Origin: Variovorax paradoxus
GTDB lineage: Bacteria > Pseudomonadota > Gammaproteobacteria > Burkholderiales > Burkholderiaceae_C
Reading direction: 5' to 3'
NCBI RefSeq assembly: GCF_030815975.1
Contig: NZ_JAUSXL010000002.1
Span: 1,240,001-1,304,000, forward strand
DNA length: 64,000 nt
Within the stretch, counting starts at the first letter, position 1; every line of letters begins with the position of its first letter. Positions 47,048-56,445 of the stretch are shown here, piece by piece. A model generated the notes under the pieces. The model was not told where the DNA came from and ran no database searches. It worked only from the letters and a program-made list of their open reading frames with translations. A program made the position numbers and the translations under genes.

Positions 47048-48742
47048 TCATGCCGCAGCGGCCACCCTGGCGCGTTTGGCGGGCGCGGCGGGCTTGCGGG
47101 GCGCGGCCTTGGGAGCGGCTGCCTTGGCCGGCGCTTTCCTCACGGCGGTCTTGGCGGCCGGTGCCTTGGCCGCGGGAGCTTTCGCTGCCGGCGGCTTCTT
47201 TGCGGCCGCCTTTTTCGCAACGGGTTCTGCGGCAGGTTTAGCGGCGGGCTTGGGCGCCGCCTTCACGGCGGGCGCCGGCTCGGGAGCAGCCGCAGCCTTG
47301 GCAGGCGCCGCGCCCGCCGCCGCGGGATGCGTCTGCGTCAGGCCCAGCAGCAGCTGGTGCTCGGCCAGCATGTAGTCGCCGATCTCGGTGATGTCGGGCA
47401 CCGCGCGGCGGCAGGCGATGAGGCCGTAGTCCATGCGGCCGTTGTAGCTCTGCACCGTGACGTTGAGGGCAGTGCCGTGGCTCGCGATCGACACCGGGTA
47501 GTAGCTGGTGACCAGCGCGCCCGCAAAGTACATCGGGAACGGCGCGCCCGCCACGTTGGAGATGGCCACGTTGGCGGCCGGCGGCAGCAGGTTCACCAGG
47601 CCCGAGCGCCCCACCATCGAGGCGATACCCGACACCAGCCAGGGCGCGGCAAAGGTCGGGAAGTCGTCGAGGATCACCGCCTTGAAGCGGTTCATGGTCG
47701 ACTTCGAGCTGGTCGACGATGCGTTGATCGCCTTCAGCCGCTGCACCGGGTCGGTGATGTCGGTGGCCAGGCTCACGAGGATCATGCTGGCCTGGTTGTT
47801 GGAGGTCTCGTCGCCAGCTTCGCGCAGGCTCACGGGCACGCCGGCCACCAGCGGCTTGGCGGGAAGCTCGTTGTTGTCGGCCAGGTAGTGGCGCAGCGCG
47901 CCGGCCACGGTGGCCATCACCACGTCGTTGAGCGACACGCCGAAATGCTTGGCGATGTGCTTGGTCTCGGCCAGCGAGATGGTGCGGCCCGCAAAGGTGC
48001 GCTGGTTGGTGATCGACACGTTGAGCGAGGTGCGCGGCGCAAACAGGTTGAACTTTTTCGGCGCGGTGGCGGTGTTCTTCTCGGCCGCCTTCTCGTCGGG
48101 CTTGGCCAGGCCGCCGAGCGCCCGCGCGATGGCCGGTGCCATCTTGAAGAGCTTGACGTACTGCTGCGCCGTGTTGCGCAGCGCCGCGGTCGCGAGCTCG
48201 GCCATGCCCAGCTGGTAGCCGCTGCTGCGCGGACGCGCGCGCGGCGGCTTCACCACACGGCCCGCGGGCTCGAGGTCGAAAATGGCCTTGCCGAGCGCCA
48301 CGCCGGCCTGCCCGTCGATGCCCGCATGGTGCACCTTGGTGTAGAGCGCCACCTGGCCGCTCTTCAGGCCGTCGATGATGAAGAACTCCCACATCGGACG
48401 GCTGCGGTCGAGCAAGGTGGAATGCAGCCGCGCCACGTACTGCTGCAGCTGCCGGTTGGTGCCGGGCCGGGGCAGCGTGATGTGGCGCACGTGGTAGTCG
48501 AGGTCGATGTCCTCGTCGGCCACCCACACCGGGTTGGTCATGTCGAAGGGCATCAGCGCGAGCTTGCGCGTGAACACGTCGGCCAGGTGAATGCGGCTGG
48601 CCATGAACTGCTTGGCGTCCTCGTAGAAATCGCCCTTGTAGCCCTGGGGCAGGTCGAGCACGTTGAGCGAGCCCACGTGCATCGGCATCTCGGGGGTTTC
48701 CAGGTGCAGGAAGGTGGCATCAAGACCGCTCAGGTGTTTCAT
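47048..48742 (-). CDS. wax ester synthase / diacylglycerol acyltransferase with histone-like tail
   Basis: A 564-residue WS/DGAT enzyme that esterifies acyl-CoA to fatty alcohols or diacylglycerol, making wax esters or triacylglycerol. The active-site motif HHAGIDG (HHxxxDG) is at residues 138-144. The start MKHLSGLDATFLHLE, the PLWEF-like block MWEFFIIDGL, the ND motif SLNDVVMATVAGALR and the NVAG motif are all typical. The catalytic part ends near residue 460; the remaining 100 residues are Ala/Lys/Pro repeats (PAAKPAAEP, KAPAAK, APKAAPRK) not found in Acinetobacter or Mycobacterium enzymes. The tail is histone-H1-like. It heads the cluster with two phasins. Codons of the tail are GC-rich but continue the same frame without interruption. 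Confidence 0.93.
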   Translation of the reverse strand: MKHLSGLDATFLHLETPEMPMHVGSLNVLDLPQGYKGDFYEDAKQFMASRIHLADVFTRKLALMPFDMTNPVWVADEDIDLDYHVRHITLPRPGTNRQLQQYVARLHSTLLDRSRPMWEFFIIDGLKSGQVALYTKVHHAGIDGQAGVALGKAIFDLEPAGRVVKPPRARPRSSGYQLGMAELATAALRNTAQQYVKLFKMAPAIARALGGLAKPDEKAAEKNTATAPKKFNLFAPRTSLNVSITNQRTFAGRTISLAETKHIAKHFGVSLNDVVMATVAGALRHYLADNNELPAKPLVAGVPVSLREAGDETSNNQASMILVSLATDITDPVQRLKAINASSTSSKSTMNRFKAVILDDFPTFAAPWLVSGIASMVGRSGLVNLLPPAANVAISNVAGAPFPMYFAGALVTSYYPVSIASHGTALNVTVQSYNGRMDYGLIACRRAVPDITEIGDYMLAEHQLLLGLTQTHPAAAGAAPAKAAAAPEPAPAVKAAPKPAAKPAAEPVAKKAAAKKPPAAKAPAAKAPAAKTAVRKAPAKAAAPKAAPRKPAAPAKRARVAAAA

Positions 48743-48934
48743 GTGTCATGTCTCCTTGTTGCGCCAAGCGCCGTCCGTCCGGCAGGATACCCGTGGGAGC
48801 CCCGCGCATCGAGGCCAAACGGCGGAACACGGGTTTGTCACTAGACCCGCGCCCGGTGCGCTATGAATTCAATAGCTTTGGCCGACCCTGCCGGCGGCAT
48901 GCCTTTCTTCACGCCGGCTTCGTACACTGCGCCC

Positions 48935-50995
48935 ATGACATCCACCACCTCTTCCACGCAGCCCGACGAGCACCAGTGGCTCGAAGACATCGACGGCGCC
49001 GAACAGCTCGCATGGGCGCGCGAGCACAACGCGAAGACCGTGCAGCGCTACGCGCAGTCGCCCGCCTTCGAGCGCATGGAGCAGGGCATCCTCGAAGTGC
49101 TCGACTCCGAGGCCCGCATCCCGATGGTGCGCAAGATCGGCCCGCTGTTCTACAACTTCTGGCGCGACAAGAAGAACCCCAAGGGCCTGTGGCGGCGCAC
49201 CACGCTGGCCGAATACCGCAAGCCCCAGCCCGACTGGGAAACCGTGCTCGACCTCGACGCGCTGGCCGAGGCCGACAAGGAGAACTGGGTCTGGCACGGC
49301 GCCGATTGCCTGCAGCCCGGCTACAAGCGCTGCCTGATCTCGCTCTCGCGCGGCGGCGCCGACGCGAACGTGGTGCGCGAGTTCGACCTCGAGCTCAAGC
49401 AGTTCGTCGCCAGCGGCTTCACATTGCCCGAGGCCAAGAGCAACGTGGCATGGAAGGACATCGACCACCTCTACGTGGCCACCGATTTCGGCCCCGGCTC
49501 GATGACCAGTTCGAGCTATCCGCGCATCGTCAAGGAATGGAAGCGCGGCACACCGCTTGCGAGCGCGGCCATGGTCTACGAAGGCGGCGAGGACGACATG
49601 ACGGTCAGCGCCTGGCGCGACAACACGCCGGGCTTCGAGCGTGACTTTGTCTCGCGCCAGATGGACTTCTACGACAGCGAGACCTGGCTGCGCACGAGCG
49701 ACGGCCGGCTGGTGAAGATCGACGTGCCCGACGATGCCAGCGCCGAGGTCACGCGCGAGTGGATGCTGGTCGAGCCGCGCAGCCCCTGGACCGTGGGCGG
49801 CGCCACCTACCAGCCGGGCTCGCTGCTGGCGGCGCGCTTCGACGACTACATGGCCGGCCAGCGCGAGATCACCGTGCTGTTCGAGCCCGACGACACCACC
49901 GCGCTCGACGACTATTCGTGGACCCGCCACCACCTGATCCTCAACGTGATGCACGACGTGGTGAACCGGCTCGAAGTGCTCACGCCGCAGGCCGGCGCCA
50001 AGGAATGGAAGCGCGAGAGCCTGGGCGGCGCGCCCGAGCTCTCGACCATCGAGGCCGGCGGCATCGACGAAGACGAGAACGACGACTATTTTCTGACCGT
50101 CAGCGGCTTCCTGCAGCCGACCACGCTTTACATCGGCACCATCGGCCAGGGCGAACCCGAACCGCTGAAGGACAGCCCCGCCTTCTTCGACGCCTCCGGC
50201 TATCGCGTGAGCCAGCATTTCGCCACCTCGAAGGACGGCACGCGCGTGCCCTACTTCGAGATCGCGCCCAAGAGCCTGCAGGCCGACGGCCGCAACCCCA
50301 CACTGCAATACGCCTATGGCGGTTTCGAGATCTCGCTGCAGCCCAGCTACAGCGGCGCCATCGGCCGCGCCTGGCTCGAGCAGGGCGGCGTCTACGTGGT
50401 CGCCAACATCCGCGGCGGCGGCGAGTACGGGCCGCGCTGGCACCAGGCCGCGCTGCAACACAACCGCCTGCGCACCTGCGAAGACTTCGCCGCGGTTTCG
50501 GAGCACCTCGTCGCGCGCAACATCACCTCGCCGCGGCACCTGGGCGCCATGGGCGGCAGCAACGGCGGGCTGCTGATGGGCAACATGCTCACGCTCCATC
50601 CCGGGCTCTACGGCGCCGTCGTGAGCGAGGTGGCGCTGCTCGACATGAAGCGCTATACCCACCTGTCGGCCGGCGCCTCGTGGATTGCCGAATACGGCGA
50701 CCCCGAGCAACCGGAGGAATGGGCCTGGATCCAGGCCTTCTCGCCCTACGAGAACGCCAAGCCCGGGCAGCCCTATCCGCCGGCGCTCTTCACCACATCG
50801 ACGCGCGACGACCGCGTGGGGCCGGTGCATGCGCGCAAGATGCATGCGAAGCTGGCCGCCATGGGCTACGACAGCAGCTTCTACGAGAACATCGAAGGCG
50901 GCCACAGCGCGGCCACGGACAACAAGGAAGCCGCCTTCATGGACGCCCTCGGCTATGCCTATCTGTGGAAGCACATCGGACGAACATCGACATGA
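48935..50995 (+). CDS. S9 (prolyl-oligopeptidase family) serine peptidase
   Basis: A 686-residue cytosolic peptidase with an N-terminal beta-propeller and C-terminal alpha/beta-hydrolase domain. The catalytic Ser lies in GAMGGSNGGLLMG, the Asp in the TSTRDDRVGPVHARK block and the His in ENIEGGHSAATDN. The family cuts short peptides after Pro or basic residues; this subgroup's specificity is not clear. The start MTSTTSSTQPDEHQW (48935) aligns with the family; an ATG-less extension to 48863 is in frame. The stop overlaps the arginase start (ATGA), so peptide cutting and arginine breakdown are probably co-expressed. Confidence 0.92.
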   Translation: MTSTTSSTQPDEHQWLEDIDGAEQLAWAREHNAKTVQRYAQSPAFERMEQGILEVLDSEARIPMVRKIGPLFYNFWRDKKNPKGLWRRTTLAEYRKPQPDWETVLDLDALAEADKENWVWHGADCLQPGYKRCLISLSRGGADANVVREFDLELKQFVASGFTLPEAKSNVAWKDIDHLYVATDFGPGSMTSSSYPRIVKEWKRGTPLASAAMVYEGGEDDMTVSAWRDNTPGFERDFVSRQMDFYDSETWLRTSDGRLVKIDVPDDASAEVTREWMLVEPRSPWTVGGATYQPGSLLAARFDDYMAGQREITVLFEPDDTTALDDYSWTRHHLILNVMHDVVNRLEVLTPQAGAKEWKRESLGGAPELSTIEAGGIDEDENDDYFLTVSGFLQPTTLYIGTIGQGEPEPLKDSPAFFDASGYRVSQHFATSKDGTRVPYFEIAPKSLQADGRNPTLQYAYGGFEISLQPSYSGAIGRAWLEQGGVYVVANIRGGGEYGPRWHQAALQHNRLRTCEDFAAVSEHLVARNITSPRHLGAMGGSNGGLLMGNMLTLHPGLYGAVVSEVALLDMKRYTHLSAGASWIAEYGDPEQPEEWAWIQAFSPYENAKPGQPYPPALFTTSTRDDRVGPVHARKMHAKLAAMGYDSSFYENIEGGHSAATDNKEAAFMDALGYAYLWKHIGRTST

Positions 50996-51915
50996 GCAAC
51001 GGCAACGGCACCACCCTCGAACTGATCGGCGCGCCCACCGACATCGGCGCCAGCGTGCGCGGCGCCGGCATGGGCCCCGATGCGCTGCGCGTGGCCGGGC
51101 TCCCGGAGGCGCTCGCGCGGCAGGGCTTTACTGTCATCGACCGCGGCAACCTCGCGGGCCCCGCCACCCCCTGGACCGCGCCGGCCAACGGCCTGCGCCA
51201 TCTCGATGAAGTGATTGCCTGGAACCGCTCCGTCTACGCCGCCGTCGACACCGCCCTGGGCACCGGCCACGTGCCGCTCATGATGGGCGGCGACCATTGC
51301 CTGGCCATCGGCTCGATCAGCGCCGTGGCCTGGCATGCGCGCAAGCGGGGCAAGAAGCTGCGCGTGCTGTGGCTCGACGCGCACTCCGACGTCAACACCG
51401 AAACCACCAGCCCGAGCGGCAACCTGCACGGCATGCCCGTGTCCTGCCTGCTGGGCCACGGGCCCGCGGCGCTCACCGGCTGGAGCGGCGAGCGCGCCGC
51501 ACTGGAGCACGACGCCATCCGCTTCATCGGCATCCGCAGCGTCGACGAGGACGAGAAGGACGCCATCCGCACGCTGGGCCTGCATGTGTTCGACATGCGC
51601 CACATCGACGAGCACGGCATGCGCACCACCATGACCGAGGCGCTGCAGGACGTGGACGAAGACACCCACCTGCACGTGAGCTTCGACCTCGACTGCCTCG
51701 ACCCCGGCATCGCGCCCGGCGTGGGCACCGGCGTGCGCGGCGGCCCCACCTACCGCGAGATGCAGCTGTGCATGGAAATGGTCGCCGACACCCGCCGCCT
51801 CGGCTCGGTCGACGTGGTGGAGCTGAATCCGGCGCTCGACGTGCGCAACCAGACCGCCGAAGTGGCGGTGGAGCTGATCGAGAGCCTGTTCGGCAAGTCG
51901 ACGCTGGTGCGCTGA
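50992..51915 (+). CDS. rocF: arginase
   Basis: A 307-residue Mn2+ enzyme that hydrolyses L-arginine to ornithine and urea. The metal ligands are in place: H102 in GGDHC, D129/H131/D133 in DAHSD, and D232/D234 in DLDCLDP. The N-T-E-T-T-S-P-S-G-N-L-H-G segment after DAHSDV is the arginase substrate loop, which separates it from agmatinase. It overlaps the S9 peptidase gene by four bases. The permease-like FUSC gene converges 6 bp beyond its stop. No ornithine aminotransferase gene is in the window, but putA and gdhA downstream fit the same degradation route. Confidence 0.93.
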   Translation: MSNGNGTTLELIGAPTDIGASVRGAGMGPDALRVAGLPEALARQGFTVIDRGNLAGPATPWTAPANGLRHLDEVIAWNRSVYAAVDTALGTGHVPLMMGGDHCLAIGSISAVAWHARKRGKKLRVLWLDAHSDVNTETTSPSGNLHGMPVSCLLGHGPAALTGWSGERAALEHDAIRFIGIRSVDEDEKDAIRTLGLHVFDMRHIDEHGMRTTMTEALQDVDEDTHLHVSFDLDCLDPGIAPGVGTGVRGGPTYREMQLCMEMVADTRRLGSVDVVELNPALDVRNQTAEVAVELIESLFGKSTLVR

Positions 51916-51921
51916 GCGGCC

Positions 51922-52971
51922 TCAGGCCGCGGATGCTGTGGCCGCGGCCGCGGCCACGCAGCGCTGCATGCGCTGCAGGTCTTCGAACAGCAGGCACACC
52001 GGCGCCGCCAGCAGCAAGGCGGACGAATCGCCCGGCACCTCATGCCGCCTTGCGATCTGCGCAAGCTTCGCGAGATCGGGCGCGCCCTTGCCATCGAGCG
52101 CATCGGCCATGGCGGCGAGCGCGGCGGCCGCGGTCCGCGCGGTGTCCTGCCACACGGGATCGGCAGCCGGCGCCCGGCGGAACATGCGTTCAAGCACGGT
52201 GGCGTCCTGGAAGATCCGCGCCGCGAGCCGCGCCTTGCTGCGGCAGGACTGCGCCGCCGGCACGGCAGCGCCGCGGCGCCGCCAGCGGGCTTCCAGGTCG
52301 GCACTGCCCGCGAGCACCGCCAGGCGGGCGAGCGCCGCGCGCGCCGCGGCATTCACGCGCTCGGCCTCGGTTTCGGCTGGCGGCCCGGCAGCACCGCCGC
52401 TCCCCAGCGCCAAAAGACGCTTTGCCATACCGCGCAGCAATGCGGCACAACCCGCATCGAAACGCGGACCCGCGCGGTACTCCGACGCGACGACGGAAAC
52501 CGCCAGCGCCACCCCCACCCCGATGCCGATCTGCAGCATGCGCAGCAGCGCCACCTCGAGCGCCGAGTGGCCGGGAATGGCGCTGGCCGAAAGGACGATC
52601 AGCGCGGCCACGGGCGCACTGCGCAAGCCCGGCAGCGCAGCGCCGGCGAAAGCCAGCAGCATGACGGTGGCCAGCGTGGTCGCGAGCACTGGCGCGCCCA
52701 GGTGCTGCAGGTAGACCCCCGCGAGTCCGCAGAGCGCGCCGGCGGCCGTGCCGCGCACGCGCTCCCAGCCGGCGTCGAGCGTGGCGCCGGCGCTCGGGCG
52801 CATGACGATCAGCACGCTCATCACGGCCCAGAAGCTTTCGGGCAGCCGCATCGCCACCGCCACCCCCCATGCCAGCGCCACCGCGGCCGCCAGCTGTGCG
52901 CCCGCGCGCCAGCGGCCCTCGCGCCAGAAGCTGCCGATGCGCCGCAGGGCCGGTGCCGTGGGCATCATCAT
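51922..52971 (-). CDS. FUSC-family inner-membrane protein (aromatic-acid-exporter-like)
   Basis: A 349-residue membrane protein with about six helices in the first 165 residues (AGAQLAAAVALAWGVAVAM, FWAVMSVLIVMRP, GTAAGALCGLAGVYL and so on) and a helical soluble C-terminal half. The FWA-x-x-x-V-x-x-V-M-R-P-S-x-G-A-T-x-x-x-G-x-x-R-x-x-G-T motif is typical of the FUSC/YccS/AaeB group, which is linked to export of aromatic acids or other toxic compounds. It is half the length of AaeB, with a single transmembrane unit. Its ATG overlaps the stop of the MarR gene (ATGA), so the pair is a repressor-exporter unit. Confidence 0.82.
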   Translation of the reverse strand: MMMPTAPALRRIGSFWREGRWRAGAQLAAAVALAWGVAVAMRLPESFWAVMSVLIVMRPSAGATLDAGWERVRGTAAGALCGLAGVYLQHLGAPVLATTLATVMLLAFAGAALPGLRSAPVAALIVLSASAIPGHSALEVALLRMLQIGIGVGVALAVSVVASEYRAGPRFDAGCAALLRGMAKRLLALGSGGAAGPPAETEAERVNAAARAALARLAVLAGSADLEARWRRRGAAVPAAQSCRSKARLAARIFQDATVLERMFRRAPAADPVWQDTARTAAAALAAMADALDGKGAPDLAKLAQIARRHEVPGDSSALLLAAPVCLLFEDLQRMQRCVAAAAATASAA

Positions 52972-53459
52972 CGCGGCCGGGCCGCGCCCGCCGAGGGCTC
53001 GCCGCCGCCTTCGAGCGCGCCGGCAATGCGGTCGAGCAACCCGCAGGCCTGCAGCAGCAGCGCGCGCTGCTCGGCGCTCAGCGTGGCGCCGATGGCGCGG
53101 GCCAATGCGGCCTCGCGCGAGCGCATCAGCGCCTTGAGCCGGCGCAGGCCCTCGGGCGTGAGCGACAGCACCCACTGGCGCCCGTCGGTGACATGCGGCG
53201 CGCGCCCGATCCAGCCCTCGGTTTCGAGTTCGGCCAGCAGCCGGGTCAGCGACTGCAGCTTGACGCGTTCATGCCCCGCGAGCGCGGTGGGCGTGCACGG
53301 CCCGTGCCGGTGCAGCTGGCCCAGCACGCTGAGCTTGGCTACGCTCGGGCCGTCGGGCGCGGCCGCGCCGCTGCGCAGCTGGCGCGACAGCTGCGACACC
53401 GCGGTGCGGACATGCGAGGCGCACTGCGCCGCGTCAGGAGAATCGATCTTGGAAGCCAT
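52968..53459 (-). CDS. MarR-family repressor
   Basis: A 163-residue MarR-type regulator. The winged helix-turn-helix includes LSVLGQLHRHGPCTPTALAGHERVKLQSLTRLLAELETEGWI and the wing DGRQWVLSLTPEG. MarR proteins repress efflux genes and release DNA when they bind small aromatic compounds. It is coupled to the FUSC gene by a four-base overlap, and a strong 30-bp imperfect palindrome (53461-53490) sits directly before its start codon, so autorepression is very likely. It may have no leader, because a -10-like TACAAT lies about 6 bases before the ATG. Confidence 0.92.
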   Translation of the reverse strand: MASKIDSPDAAQCASHVRTAVSQLSRQLRSGAAAPDGPSVAKLSVLGQLHRHGPCTPTALAGHERVKLQSLTRLLAELETEGWIGRAPHVTDGRQWVLSLTPEGLRRLKALMRSREAALARAIGATLSAEQRALLLQACGLLDRIAGALEGGGEPSAGAARPR

Positions 53460-53460
53460 G

Positions 53461-53490
53461 CCAGATTGTAAGACATGTCTTGCTATCTGG
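53461..53490. promoter_or_regulatory. MarR operator candidate overlapping the promoter and start
   Basis: A 30-bp dyad in which 13 of 15 base pairs match. The centre AAGACATGTCTT is a perfect 12-bp palindrome and the outer arms are CCAGAT and ATCTGG. The -10-like TACAAT on the minus strand (53466-53471) is inside it. It ends one base before the marR ATG. Confidence 0.78.
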
Positions 53491-53510
53491 CGGCGCGGCG
53501 CAGCGCGCGC

Positions 53511-54203
53511 TCAACCCGGGTTCGGCACCGGCTTCACGGGAAAGGTGAGGGCTGGCGCCGCGGGCGCCGGCGGCGCAGAGGGTCGTGGCATCTCAGGCGC
53601 CACGCTCGGCACCTCGGGCTCTTCGCCGCCCTGGCCTTCGAGAAAGCGATCGAGCAACGCGAAGAAGCGGTCGTAGAACAGCTCGTCGGTGAGCGTTTCG
53701 CTGGCCACCTTGACCATCGCGTCGTCGCTGCCGGCAAAGGGCAGCGAGAGCGAGCCGAAGGCGCCCACGCCCACGCTGGCCGAGTTGTTGACCTTCTTGA
53801 TGCCGTAGCGGTCCTGCAGCGCGGTCGCGAAGGCCACGGTGCTGCGCTTGCCGGCCTTGCCGCCGCCTTCGCGCGCACACACCACGCGGAACTCGACCTC
53901 CACATGCACCTCGGACGCCGGCTGGAAGCTCTTGCGCCCGGTCACCAGGTCGGTGTTGGCCGCGCTGATCATGTAGCCCTGGCTCAGCAGCGCGCGGCGC
54001 GCGGCTTCGCAGGTCTGGGCTTCCGTGGCGGAGTAGGTGCGCGTGTGGGTGGTGGTGGAATCGAACTCCTCGGTCTCGTACGACACGCGGCGCGTGCTGC
54101 TGCTGCCGCAGCTGGCGAGCACCAGCATGGACGCGAGGCCGAGAACCAGAACGGGCGTGCGAAGGACGGAAGAGGCAGGAGTGGAAAAGGGAGGCAGGGT
54201 CAT
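53511..54203 (-). CDS. DUF2242 lipoprotein
   Basis: A 230-residue lipoprotein; the signal ends with LVLASC, acylated Cys near residue 33. The domain contains YETEEFDSTTTHTRTYSATEAQTCEAARRALLSQGY, then a beta-rich region with VEVEFRVVCAREGGGK and an SLPFAG segment near the middle. It ends in a Pro-rich tail. This is the DUF2242 family, found in betaproteobacteria without an assigned function. The start is the ATG at 54203 (MTLPPFSTPASSV), 16 codons inside the open frame, with GAGGCAGGG upstream. Confidence 0.82.
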   Translation of the reverse strand: MTLPPFSTPASSVLRTPVLVLGLASMLVLASCGSSSTRRVSYETEEFDSTTTHTRTYSATEAQTCEAARRALLSQGYMISAANTDLVTGRKSFQPASEVHVEVEFRVVCAREGGGKAGKRSTVAFATALQDRYGIKKVNNSASVGVGAFGSLSLPFAGSDDAMVKVASETLTDELFYDRFFALLDRFLEGQGGEEPEVPSVAPEMPRPSAPPAPAAPALTFPVKPVPNPG

Positions 54204-54287
54204 GGAGCGGCGAATCCTAACCGGCGTGCCCGCCGGCGAAGCTTCGAGCATGGCCCGGCGCCGGCGTTCCCCTCGCGCCGCAAATTT

Positions 54288-54941
<654 letters not shown>

Positions 54942-54972
54942 CCCCCGAGCGTACAACCTTGGCTTCAGTGGA

Positions 54973-56244
54973 TCAGGGGTACAAACCGCGTTCCTGGCGG
55001 GCCATCAGGATACGTTCGCAAGCAACGGCGTATGTCGCCGTGCGCAGCGAGATCTTGTGCCTGTCGGCCGTATCCCAGATCTGGTTGAGCGCCTTCATCA
55101 TGATGCGGTCGAGGCGCACGTTGATCTCGTCCTCGTCCCAGAAGAAAGACGAGAAGTCCTGCACCCATTCGAAGTACGAGACCGTCACGCCGCCGGCATT
55201 GCAGATCACGTCGGGCACCACCAGCACGCCGCGCTCGGCCAGGATGTCGTCGGCCGTGGGCACTGTGGGGCCGTTGGCGCCTTCGAGCACCAGCTTGGCA
55301 CTCGTCTTCTGTGCACGCTCGGCGGTGATCTGGCCTTCGAGCGCCGCGGGAATCAGGATGTCGCAGGCCACCTCCCAGAAGTCTTCGTTGGGCACCACGT
55401 CGCCGCCCTTGAAGGCGATCACGCCCTCCTTGTTGGCCACCGGAATCAGCGTCGCGAGGTCGAGGCCGTTGGAATTGACGATGGTGCCGGTGTGGTCCTG
55501 CACCGCGACGATCTTGGCGCCCGCCTCGGCAAAGAGCTCGGCCGCGACCGAACCCACGTTGCCGAAGCCCTGCACCGCGATGCGCGCGCCGTGCAGATCG
55601 AGGCTCAGCCGGCGCGCCGCTTCGCGGCCCGTGACGAACACGCCGCGGCCCGTGGCCTTGACGCGGCCCAGCGAGCCGCCCAGGTGCAGCGGCTTGCCGG
55701 TGACCACGCCGGTGGCGGTGCCGCCGGTGTTCATCGAGTAGGTGTCCATCATCCACGCCATGATCTGCGCGTTGGTGTTCACGTCGGGCGCGGGAATGTC
55801 GGTGTGCGGGCCGATGATGATGCCGATCTCGCTGGTGTAGCGGCGCGTGACCTTCTCCAGCTCCTGCAGCGACAGTTTCTTGGGGTCGACGCGGATGCCG
55901 CCCTTGGCGCCGCCGTACGGCAGGTTGACGGCGGCCGTCTTGATGGTCATCCAGGCCGACAGCGCCATCACTTCTTCCAGCGTGACGTCAGGGTGGAAGC
56001 GCACGCCGCCCTTGCCCGGGCCGCGGCTCATGTTGTGCTGCACGCGGTAGCCCTCGAAGTGGGCGATGGTGCCGTCGTCCATCTCGATCGGCACGTCGAC
56101 GATCAGCGCGCGCTTGGGGCGCTTGAGCGTTTCCACCCAGCGGGCCAGCGGGCCGAGATAGGGCACCACGCGGTCGACCTGCGAGAGGTAGGTGCCCCAG
56201 GGGCTGTCGGCGGTCGGATTGACGAAGGAGAGCTTTTCACTCAT
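54973..56244 (-). CDS. gdhA: glutamate dehydrogenase
   Basis: A 423-residue enzyme that interconverts glutamate with 2-oxoglutarate and ammonia. The catalytic region has [11 protein letters not shown], the Lys of PYGGAKGGI and the substrate Asp region [10 protein letters not shown]; the nucleotide fold shows [15 protein letters not shown]. The length and style fit the NAD-preferring catabolic type found with amino-acid degradation genes. The ATG at 56244 follows AAGGGA; the frame is open 11 codons further. The 200 bp upstream holds a direct repeat around GCATAA and CCAT motifs (56301-56336) that may be a regulatory site. It works with PutA and arginase. Confidence 0.95.
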   Translation of the reverse strand: MSEKLSFVNPTADSPWGTYLSQVDRVVPYLGPLARWVETLKRPKRALIVDVPIEMDDGTIAHFEGYRVQHNMSRGPGKGGVRFHPDVTLEEVMALSAWMTIKTAAVNLPYGGAKGGIRVDPKKLSLQELEKVTRRYTSEIGIIIGPHTDIPAPDVNTNAQIMAWMMDTYSMNTGGTATGVVTGKPLHLGGSLGRVKATGRGVFVTGREAARRLSLDLHGARIAVQGFGNVGSVAAELFAEAGAKIVAVQDHTGTIVNSNGLDLATLIPVANKEGVIAFKGGDVVPNEDFWEVACDILIPAALEGQITAERAQKTSAKLVLEGANGPTVPTADDILAERGVLVVPDVICNAGGVTVSYFEWVQDFSSFFWDEDEINVRLDRIMMKALNQIWDTADRHKISLRTATYAVACERILMARQERGLYP

Positions 56245-56445
56245 GGGAGATCCCTTGGTTTGAATGGATGCCCGCAACGATAGACCTCTCGCGCCCGCCG
56301 CGCCATGGCTTATGCGCGCCGCGATGGCGGTTATGCAAGAGAGGTTTGGCCGGACATGACAAAACGGTCATCGCCGGGTCATCGGCACCCGAGCTGCGGT
56401 TTCTAGAGTGGAGGCTACCAACCACCGATCGAAAGGACCGATTCC

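Noticed and set aside
47050..47300. Short repeats resembling a CRISPR array or tandem repeat
   Set aside because: They are the GC-rich codons of the Lys/Ala/Pro tail of the WS/DGAT protein, uneven in length and without spacers. The same holds for 12460-12540 in the HU-like gene.
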